The notes below the pieces were generated by a model that saw only the letters and a list, made by a program, of their open reading frames with translations, did no database searches and was not told the origin of the DNA. This document shows positions 38,301 through 50,300 of a stretch of 64,000 nt of DNA, one piece after another. Every line of letters starts with the position of its first letter. Position 1 is the stretch's first letter. Origin of the DNA: Antedon mediterranea (Eukaryota; Echinodermata; Crinoidea; Comatulida; Antedonidae); assembly GCF_964355755.1 (NCBI RefSeq), contig NC_092674.1, forward strand, positions 28,816,001 through 28,880,000. The letters run 5' to 3'. The position numbers and the translations under genes were made by a program.

Positions 38301-41300
38301 TATTGAGGCCCAAGAAGATAACAGTTGGTTGACAGTCTGTCTGTTTGAGAGACTGCACAGTCCTCGTTGGCCACCCCCTTCTGACCTCTCAGAGTCTGTA
38401 GGGACAAGTGGCTGCCAATGAGGGCCAGATGTCCCCCATTGAACAATTGTAAAATAGAATTGGTTGTTAACCAGATATATTTGTTCGATAGTTTTTTAAT
38501 TGACTTTTTTACAGTGTTTCATTCACTGATAAAGAAGTTTTTTATTAAAATAATCAATATCAATCAATTAATCAATCAATATCAATATTAACACTTTCAC
38601 CGCCAGGCATTCAATAAAAGAAGTACCCCTCACCGCCAGCCATTTTAGATAAATTTACCTGTTTTTCAAAGCTCATAGCAAAGGTGTTTGTAATCAGAAT
38701 AACATGCAATATACACTCAAATAATGAGATAGAAATAAACTTTCCAATGGTACCAAACACTTTATTGAAATAAAACTGTAATACCACATAATTGTACAAA
38801 GAACTTGGCTCACTTTCAGCACTTTAGGCTCAATCGGAGAACAAAGCAGAGATAATGAGGTTTTTAGCCTGGCTGCACCGTCGACTGTCAGTGTCACGTT
38901 TCTCAAGCTATTCTACAAACTAGTCTAGGCCAGGCTAGCTAAATTATCTCCAATTATTTATTACATTTTATAAACCAGATTTAGGTACAAATATACCTTC
39001 ATCATCTGAGATAATAAATACTCATTTTCAGAGTCAGAGTCGGCAAATATTTCTGCAATTGCTTCGTCCGCAGTAAGCACATTATGTTGTTTACAGATAG
39101 GACGCGATGGCCAACTGGGTCAATGGCACTAGGGGTTAATAAAGTATCAAAATATTTGCGGTCCAGATCGATTTGGATGTTGAAATTTCTATATGCGGTC
39201 CATATATACCTGATCTAACAAATTATGCAATAAAAAGCCAAAGACGGAAATTTCCGTCTTTGGCGGTCTGGCGCTGGGCATCGAAAGACGGAGATTTCCG
39301 TCTTTGGCGGTGAAAGTGTTAAGAACCAATAAAATAATTTTTCTTTTTTCTAAAAAAAATGTATTGGTTCTGTTTAAGTAATTATAACGTTTATGTGTAA
39401 TTTTGTATAGTTTGTATAATTTATTTGTTTTTTAAATAGTAAACAAAAAACGAATTTCCGATATGTTTTATTGGACCAAATAAATGCTGAGAGTGGCGCA
39501 ATATAATTATTATTAAAATTAAATATAAATATAAACCGTCATCTATAACTTTGTTTTAATTCTAATATCATTCACAATTTTGTTAGTACGTTTCTGATAA
39601 ACTACCTATTGTACAGTACCTTATAGTACTACCATATGATCTATGATTTGAAAACAATTGTTAGAATTTAGAGAGAGGTCCAAATTTGATAAATATTTAT
39701 GATGCTACGGTACTATTTATGAGGCAAAAAATATAACAAGTGGGTAGAAATAGGATCTTCTCTAAAGAAATAAAAAAGCTAAAACAAACGTACAATGTTA
39801 CCATGTCAGTAGGACTGCAACTGTAGGCTTTTGAAAACTCTTAAAGCTCTGTCTACACTATCAAACTAGTTCTGACAAAAAGAGTGTGATATTCCCAAAT
39901 ATGGTAGTGGTATGACATCATAATGTCCATATATGGGCACATCACATTTTTTTGTCACATAAAGTTTGATAGTGGAGACAGAGCTTTACTAAATATGTCT
40001 TATAGCGGGCTGAAATGTATTCCTCAAAGTAGCCGAATATCAGTCAGGTTAATACAGAATTTAAAGAACCATCAATGTCACAAAGAAGTTACAACCATGA
40101 TTATTAATTGTCACCAGTGTCTGCAGTTAACCCATATTAATTGTCACCATGCAATGAACTGGTGTGACAAAAAGGTGAAAACCCTAAACAGGCATTTTAA
40201 CAAAAAAATTAAATGGTTGTTGACAAATGTGAGACCACATGTTCTGCGATCGGTGAGAGATTTTCAAAAGGGGTAACCAGCGGACTATTTGCATGGCATC
40301 GAAAGCGAATCTAATTAGTTTTTGTGGTCAGCGACTTGATCACGTTGTACATCATGACTCTGCAAAGTGAACGTTTCGATTCCAAAAACAGAGTTTCACT
40401 TTGCCTCATTAAGGGGTACGACAGCTGAGTGTGCGCTGGAAGACAGCCAGTAAGCAGGGGAGCGTTCGCCTACCCCTCTTCTTATCCTTCAGTTGATCAA
40501 AGGGAAAGGGTGGATAATACTGATAAGAGCTAGAGGTAAACGCTTTTAAGCATTTTATCGGTCGGCGTTAACTCGGCATAATAAAACGCCCGATCATGCA
40601 GGCATTTTGATAGGGGAAGGAAGATAAGATCGTTCATCTGTTTTCTTATCGTGACATATATGGTGACATTTGACAGAAAGTTTAACCTGCAAATGTAATT
40701 ATTCAATTTAATGTATTAAGCTAGGCTCTGCAACCTTGCATGTCACAGAAGGGTCTTCCACTGTGTTGAAGTACTATGCTTATAAATAAACAAACTATTT
40801 CAGTAGTAACTATGTTCACAACAAAAGCAAGTAGTAAAACATTAGTCATCTAATCATAGTATTAGTATTTAGATCATAAAAATTAATCAAATATTTAGAG
40901 GTACAGTATAGGATATGCTACTGTATGCAAGTCTTAAAAACTATGTTCGTTTAAATACATCATTTCTTCTGGTTTAATATTAAACTACTGAACTGTATTC
41001 TTTCATATTTTGTAAGAAAAATTAATATTAAGATCTGTCTACAATATAAAACATCATAAAAAATGTGTGATGTGCCCAAATATGGTAATGACAACACTGA
41101 TATGACATCATCATGTCCATATATGAGCACATCATATGTTGTTGTCACATAAGGTTTGATAGTGTAGACAGAGCTTTAAAGATATTCAGAGTTTCTTTCA
41201 GTCTTTTTTAAGTGAGATGTAGTGGTCATACCATACTTATATACGGAAAGAGATACAACTGTACTTACTGTCTTCCCTTGGTAATGTTGTATAGCCGTAA

Positions 41301-44300
41301 GTGTCTATCAACCTCGTGTCTGGGATGATGAGTGGAACTCCTGGAGAGGATGAGTTTGATGGCAGTTTGCCGTTCCTTCCACTCATGGAAAGGTCTACTG
41401 GTTCTGTTTGGAATACGCCATCGGTTTTGATCTCAATTTTCTGCTCCTGATCAAGAAATACCTAATTGAATTGAAATAAGAAATATAATGCAAGGATTTG
41501 TAATGTGAGTAACGATGCAGAAAAATGAGGTCATAGCTAGGCTTTGTACAGGAAGGTACAGTACAGGACCTATACCATTTTCCACAGAAGGACTTTTTTC
41601 TCCACAGAAGAGCACCTATTTCCACAAAAGCGGAAAAAAACATAATAAACTGGACTAGTTAAAGACTAGTTAAGGATATTTATGATCACTTCTACTGCTG
41701 GTCTGTATCTTCAAAAGGACACTTTAAGGAAAAGGGAGAAACCTCCTCCCTAGCCAAATACAATCAATGTAATTTGGGATATGTAGATTGCTCTGGCTCT
41801 TTACAACCTAGAAATTAGCAGCGATAGTAAGTGGTACTGTAAATAGACCTTAAACTAGCTCATTTTGAGGAGAAAAAGAACTCCCTATAAAAATCCTGGC
41901 TATGGGCTTGCCTTTAATAGTTTTGTATAACATAGTTTCATTTTGTTGCTATTTTAAATGCCAATTGTACATATTTCAAATCAGGTACGCAATGACTCAA
42001 AAAAGATTGCAAAGAGGAACGGAATAACCATGCCTAAAGACATAGATGATTGATTACACCAGTTTACGCAGCTTTCCATTCCCAGGGTCCTGCATTGAAA
42101 TACGCAACGTTTTAGTTTCTCTTTTAGTAATTCCACTTACTTAGATCCTAATGACAGTTTCAATTAAGTGTTCGTGTGGAACGAACGTTACATGTCAAAG
42201 GAACATAGAAATTAAAAATAACAATAAAACATGTTATTAATACTACAGGCACAATATTACGAGGATTTACAGGTAGTGGTGATAAGGCAGAATTACAACC
42301 CCCTGGTTAATTAAGGTATTCCAGCCAGCTTAATTTTTAGCTAGCACTGACTTCTTTAAAAGCCATAACCTTTTCCTGTCACACATCTTTAAACTTTTAG
42401 TACCAGGCTAAAACATTTGTTTGTCCATGATGTAAAGACTATTACTAATTAATTGACATCAATCAACAATAATTCAAATATAAAAAAATGATATAAAATT
42501 ATGTTATTATTTATAACTTTTTTTTCAAAAGCAAAAGTGTAATATTCCGAGAAATTATAGGAAATTGTTCGATAAGAAACAAGATAACAATTATTATTAT
42601 AGAATAAATGATTAATAGAGATTTTTAAACGATGTACCAAAGTTGAAGATACATCAAAAGATATCACTTATCTATCCTTGGTGAGATTATTTTAATAAGT
42701 TCAAGACCGTATTTCTGGCTGTAGGTCAAGGGATGATAGATAACACAATAAAGAATTGAACAAGAGAAGAGGGGCCCTACAGAGGCAAAGGAAGACAAAG
42801 GGTGACAAAGAATATGGATAGGATCAGGAACTGTGAGGAAAAGGAAGAATAAGAGCATTGGGAAAATTGAGGAAAGAGCAAGGACAATGGAAGAATTGAT
42901 AAAAGGCCAAGGATGAAAATGACAGAATATCTACGTTGAGATCAGATAAACACCAGATGCTCAGTCAAAGAGAAATAAGAAGACTAGAGGTTCCGGAGGA
43001 ACTGTGGAAGGATGGGCAATAAGAGCACTGCAGTGCAAGGATGAAATACAGTAGGACATTTTTTGCATAGGGCTAAGGAAGGCATGTGAAAGTCAGAGAC
43101 CATGTGCGAAAAATCATAAAGCCCACTAGAGGCCAGGGAGGAATCAGAAGCCTAGAGGTCCAGGAGGAAACTATGGAAGGATGGGCAATAAGAGCATTGC
43201 AGTGCCAAGGATGAAATAGGAAATTTTTTTCATAGGGCTAAGAAAGGCATGTGAAAGTCAGAGGCCATGTGCGAAAAATCATAAAGCCCACTAGAGGCCA
43301 GGGAGGAATGAGAAGACTAGCGGTCTAGGAGGAAACTATGGAAGGATGGGCAATAAGAGCATTGCAGTGCCAAGGATGAAATAGGAAATTTTTTTCATAG
43401 GGCTAAGAAAGGCATGTGAAAGTCAGAGGCCATGTGCGAAAAATCATAAAGCCCACTAGAGGCCAGGGAGGAATGAGAAGACTAGCGGTCTAGGAGGAAA
43501 CTATGGAAGGATGGGCAATAAGAGCATTGCAGTGCCAAGGATGAAATAGGACATTTTGGGCTAAGAAAGGCATGTAAAAGTCAGGTCATGTGGGAAAATC
43601 AAAGACCACTTGAGGCCAGGGTGGAACGAGATCGGTGCCCAATAGTCCCTCGTCAGGGAGATTAGAATTTACAGTATTACAGTCGTTATATTACTTTTAT
43701 TTTTGTTAATCAATTTTTTCTACGACATTTACAGTGAAATAAATGCACAGGAAAACATGTGGTTAAAACTCAACACTTGTTAGTTAATATTACCACCTTG
43801 GTATCTCTTGGGAACAAGGATAATGTCCCAACGATGATTCAATTAATACGGGAAGTCGTTATAGCATCATTTTTAACTGGTTAAAATGAGCGACAACAGC
43901 TTCGTAATTAAAAGCAACAATTTGAAACGTGTGAATACAAAAATAGACATGGTTATTAATATTACCAGACCACCTTTGCCTTTGGTACAAAGATTTTTTA
44001 AAGAACTCGGACAACAAACTTTTTTTTCTCTTGGAATTATTAGTCTGGTCATCGTTTGCCGCACAAACTGAGGTTTAAGGTTTTTAACATGGTGTATTCT
44101 ATTTCTAGTAACAAATATTGCAGCACTTTTTCTCTTTAAGGGGTCGGGGAGATGGAGATGAAGACTTAAACTGGTACAGTAGTCATACTGTGCACTAATA
44201 GCAGTTCCTCATTGTACAAAAGAAAAAAATATTCAATTTGAAAAGGTGAGAATATTGATTCTACATCTACTGCCCTCTATACTTGTAACAAAGGGCTATG

Positions 44301-47300
44301 TTTGAACCCATTATAATAAAATTCTGGTATAACTAGGTTAAAGGTCAAGGCAATACGTCTTCTCACAATGGTTCGGTATATACAGTATAAAATATATGAA
44401 GGAATAATTCATTTTGAAATATGTTTAATTAATGAAAAAAGAATCTAAAGATTGCAGTACATAATAAGTGTACAAAATGACATAAAATGTTACAAATTTG
44501 AAACAATAATTTTACCAATGTATGCAATGCAATTTTCAAGAAGAAAATCTCATAAAATTGTAAATGTCTTCAGGTATTATATCGGTATATTTGCAGTGTT
44601 TTATCCAATTATGAATTAGGGCAGGGGTGTACTTCTATACCCCTACAAAAAATACAATAAATGTGTTCGTTTTCTCTAAAAATGGATTAACTGAAACCCC
44701 TTTTGGTTAATTAAACCTTTGGGTACAAGTAGTAGGACAGCCATATGGACATTATGATGTCATCATTACAATTATATACAGTAACACAAATGGATGAGTG
44801 TACCTTATTATCAGAACAGAACTAGACAATTAAACGAAAGAAACAAAGGTCACCATGGGTCAGCGCACACACAGAGGCTTACACCAGTACGGCAGTCATG
44901 CTTGAATGAATCTTAAGGAAGTTATACTTAGCATCTGTCATGATTGTGAAATTGGTGGTGATTTGATCTGATTCATTGTCAATCACACAAAAACAAAAGC
45001 ATACCTTGAACTTATACGGAAGCACAATTTTTACAATTGTCACCAAAAAAAAACAACCAGTGATCATTCTGGTATTTAATTATCAATATATTGGTGAAAT
45101 GCGGTAATTGATTGACATATTTTGAATTGAGGGGTGGGGTCGGGTGGTAATTAGCCACGCCTTCAACATTAATTAATCCAGAACTAGATTATTCTAGTAA
45201 AAATTAAGCTGCAGCGTGAGATCTTTGTTGAACTGGTTTCATTCTTTTTGGATTTTTCAATAGTAGTAATAGTAACAATAAAATAACAATATCATTTAAA
45301 TAAACATTGCTCAGGCTATAGCAAAAAAAAAAACACATCTTGAGATTGTCCTAATTGTTGTGATCTAAAAATACACAATACAAATACTATAATATGTAAT
45401 AAATATGCAATAAATGTCATGATCAATGAAACTGGAACTGTCATTGATTTTAATGACAAATTGAAAGGAGAGCGACGTGAATGAAGTGACATTTCTCCTT
45501 ACGGTATCTAGTAATGTTCTGAATCATGGAACAATAGACAAGAAGGTTGATTCATGTGAGTGTTGTCCCCAAAGAGTTGTCACTACTTCACTGGTGACAA
45601 TGTTCTGAAGAAATGTCAATGCTATTGATGGATTGTCAGGTGGGTTGTACAAAAGTAGTAGGGATGGAAAAAGGTACAATTTATGTTGTCCCCAGTCTCT
45701 TGGTGACAATGTTCATGTCAACGCTATTGAAGGATTGTCTGCTGGTTTCTACACTCAGTAGGTATGGAATTAGGTGTGCAGAAAAATTGAGTGTGCTTGC
45801 CTAGTTACTACAAAGATAGTGAGATGAATATACAGTAAAGTCAAATTGTTGATTCAGGCATAAGCCCATCCTGCCATTAATACTGTCATGGGATGTGCTT
45901 ATAACACCGTAAACCCTAAGACTAAAGCTGGAGGGAAAATGTCAAAGACTTATGTCTGCATCAAAGAGCCAAAAATATCAAATTTGTTATGACATATGAA
46001 TCTTATTTAAAGCTGTCTACACTATCAAAGTTTATGTGACAACAAAATGTGATGTACCCATATATGGACACAGTGATGTCATACCATATTTGTGAATATC
46101 ACACTTTTTTTGTCAAACTAGTTTGATAGTGTAGACAGAGCTTGGGCACGTTAACTATCAATTAAGTAAATTTAATCAATGAAATTTCAGGTGACGAAAA
46201 GACAAACTTTATTTTTCACGAGTTGCAGAGTGATAACAGTAGTCAAGCGTTTGATGAAATTTCAACCAACGTTTATTGCTGCTTCTAGTGGCGACATACA
46301 GTAATATTAAAATGACATACATGAAAAACATATTTTGTGGTGAGTACGAAGGAGGCTGTCATTATACTACAGCTGATGGATGGATAGAGTGTTAATGAGT
46401 TGACAGAGTGATACTAAACGAGTAACTGAAACTTGAAGAGATACTGCGGTTGCAAAGATATACTACTGTACAGTAGTTGCAAAATGATAATAGACAAAGA
46501 CGCTGGTTGCAATGACCATTTTTTACTTGCTGCTGTGCTTGGGCAACATTTTTTTTTACTATCAAATTAAAATATGCATGCACGACTGACCTTTGACTCG
46601 GTAGATGCCTTAACATGGTGTCTTGTTCGAGGACTAAATACTATTACACTATCATGCTGCATTGGGCCCTTTTCATCATATTGGTCCTATCGAACAACAA
46701 CAACAAATAGAAAAGTTTATACAGTACTTAATAAGTAACTAATACAAGTTATGATGATTCTAGAGCTCTGTCCACACTATCAAACTTTATGTGACAAAAA
46801 ATATGATGTGCCCATATATGGAAATGATTATGTCATATCACTACCATATAGTATTTGGGCACTTTTTTTGTCAAACTAGTTTGATGTGTAGACAGAGCTT
46901 ATATTCTTAATTTGGTGGGACACATTTAGGATGGTGACCCCCTGTTACTGTACCAGTCCACTTCCCCTGCCACCTTGAGTATATACTCAGATGAAGAAAC
47001 AGCGATTTGAACAACCGACACAAACCAGTATACCTTACCATTTACTCAGAAAGGAAATATACAAAAGTACATTGACTTAAGAATTGTAAAGTGTTCTTCA
47101 ATATAATTATGTTTAATGATTATGTGGCTAAGCCACAGCAGTTAGCCCTGTTCATTGACAATGACTGCCTGGTTATGTACAGCACCTGCTAGGTGCAATG
47201 TATAGCTTCACTCTTTCAAAGAAGCCTTCTCTTGTCCTTTGTCCTCAGCCTTTTCTCTTTATCACTATACAAGAATTTCTTTGTCTCTGAACAAGAATGT

Positions 47301-50300
47301 GTAAAAATGACAGACAGAATACAAATTACCTTTACTATGTAGAACTAACAACATCCAATGACTGTTTTTTATATGAATACTATAAAATGAAATCTAATGT
47401 AATGTTGTTCGATTTATAAAGCGCTTATACAATCAAAAGATTGTCCCAAAGCGCTGAGAGGAAAAGCAGAAAGAAATTACAAAGAAAAAAGATGGGTTTT
47501 TAAGAGTGTTCTCTACAATTTGCGATTTTCATAGCTGTAGAAAACTTATATAAGCACACAGGGCCACCTACTGTAGTATTGATACTTTTAATCTAGAGTT
47601 AAAACATGTCCATTATGTATGCAATTTAATTTACTGTAATAAGTTACAATTAAGTTAAGTTGTAACAATTTATTACCGTATTCCTAGACACATGTTTGCC
47701 AAAGGCCTACAAATACAACAACACATTTCCCACAGTATTGCACATTCATTTTTTAAGGGGGAAATTAGCATAATATTTATGTTTATTATATGGACGCTAA
47801 TTCATTTCTCTTCTCATATTTCTTGATCTGTCTCTGCAAAATTTTTGTTGTAACTTAATTTACCAGTGCTACTAATAAACGAATACAAATCATGATAGGA
47901 TCTAATAAACAATGTTATCGGCCAAATGACACAGATAATTCTCTTATCAAGAACAGATATTATCATTTTAGCCATGAAAATCTTTTAATATATTTCTACT
48001 TAGCTCTACTTATTGTTAGTCTACTTAATATTGTCAATATAGTACTAAAGTACCTATTGTTACTAGTGTAGAAATACCCATGGAAACACAAAAGTTCATT
48101 GACATTTTGAAATTATTATTTTAAACACAAAAGTCTCAGAATTCTCGGTGTGTCGCTCGGTCACTAAATAACAAAAATGAAATCAGATCCTGTGATTTTC
48201 AATAAAGATACCAACATATTTGGTGGGTACTGGTAAATAAATACAGTAGTAACTTAGTTTCTTCGCAGACCAATACCATTTTTCCACAAACTAAAGGTGG
48301 GTGACCCTGTGAGGAGGGCGCTGATCGAAATGAGGGTACTGTATGTCATGACCTTTCATTATAATATTTAAATTTTTCGTTGAAATTTAACATATAAAAC
48401 CTTGGTTATTTTAAGAGATTATACACAGTATTACAACAACAAAGGGGGAATTTTGTATTTCATTGAACCTAACATAACCCCTGTAGACAAAAGGTAAATA
48501 TATTCCTATTCTATGCAGTAGTTGTATTCATTAAAATTAATCACATGTTTATACCATGCTTTTATATTTAAAATATCTAGAGTACGGTTTGGCCAATCTC
48601 TCTTGTTTGATTATGTCTGGTGTCATCTGGGGTAAGTCCCTCCACTAAGTAAACAAAAATGACAGCATACTGTAATCATCTGAACAACTTATATTCTTGT
48701 CAAACTTAACCAGTGTGTGTAAACAATAACTGTACTGTACATGTTTGTTGTGTGAGTACAATACAAAATAAAAATACGTTGTTTTTATTTATTTTTTATT
48801 CCATTCCAAATTATACAGTAAAAGCAAACGCATACTACTGTATACTGAATAAGCACCCAAAAGGTTATAAAACGTTCTGTACGTCTTGGATTAAGTTACA
48901 GCTACAATTTAGATAATAAATTCAACTTTAAAGAATAATATGCAACATGCATATTAATAAACGATGTGTCTAATATGATTACGTGAAATCAATTTCCCAT
49001 GGATAAAAACAAAGAATACAAATTTTTCTTTTGTTTATTTGTGAAGCAATTAATGAACCAATTGGATTCCAATAGGCAAGTTCTGTAAGTATTATAGTTT
49101 ATACCTACTGTATTTACACCAAAATATTCAAAAAGATAATTTGAAAATTGTAGGCGCGCCGCTATCGTGAAACAAAGTAATTATTATACTTAGCAAAACT
49201 TTGCCATGTAAAAACCTGTTCAGTCAATTCAAGCAGTGGACTAGACAAAATTGTTTTCCCAATGTAGGGGGCACTTATTGGAGCAAAAGCTTACCTGCTT
49301 CATCACTGGTGATATGCAGAGATGGTAGGGGCTGACAATGTGGTTGTGGCTGCAAGAACAAATAATAAAATTATTCAGGAGACTGTCCTTATAAAGGGCC
49401 ACATTCCCATGAAACAAACAAGATAAATACATGTTCTATAAACACTAAAGCTCTGTTTACAATATCAAACTAGTTTTTGACAAAAAAAAGGTGTGTCAAT
49501 ATGCCTAAATATGGCAGTGATATGATGTCCCCATATATGGGAATATCACAATTTTTTTGTCAAATTTGATAGAGTAGACAGTACTAACTGTAAGGTTAAT
49601 ATCTATTATTGGAACACACCTACAGTACTACAAAGACACAGGCAGTTCTGAAGGTGTCCTCTTAATAGGGGTTTTAATATATTTTCTTCATGATCAAAGG
49701 TTTCTATTTCATAACGCACTACTGTACTACTATTGTTTACTTTTGTTTGTTATTACGTTGAAAATAAATCTTCAGTAGGATATGAGAGCTAAAGTTATAG
49801 AGATGTGAACTTCCTGTCGTTATATTGTTTAGTATCTTAATATTATCCTTAGATTTAACTCATTTATCATGTAACTGTATATAACCACACCTTCTGTTGT
49901 ACAGTAAGTATTTTCTATTTATTAGTGCTATAGGAAGAAATATCATACATGAAATGTTATTGAACAAGTTTTATGTAAAAGATGGGATTGCAATAATTTT
50001 AATTATATTTATATACTTGCAATAATTTATATACTTTACTTTATAGTCTTTGACTGAAGAGGCTACCCAGTATAAAGAATAAAGAATAATATTATAATAA
50101 TAATAATCCTCAAAGGATTTCTAACATACATTTATATAAGAGATGCAACGCGCGACCCTATCTTTAGAAATCGTCGAAGCACAATGGAAGCTTTTCGGAC
50201 ATATATTGAGATAGGAATACACCAGCAAATCTAGGCATAAACACACAAACACAAAACACAAAAAATACAGAGGTAGGCCTAAATGCACACTTCCATTTAC

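Noticed and set aside
39923-40276. 117-residue plus-strand open frame
   Set aside because: It begins inside a MITE copy, has no recognisable domain and lies antisense in a KLF intron. Probably chance.
44738-44772. Possible fourteenth copy of the hairpin MITE (CCATATGGACATTATGATGTCATC)
   Set aside because: Only about 25 bp of the inner part is present, with no TIR on either side; too short to call.
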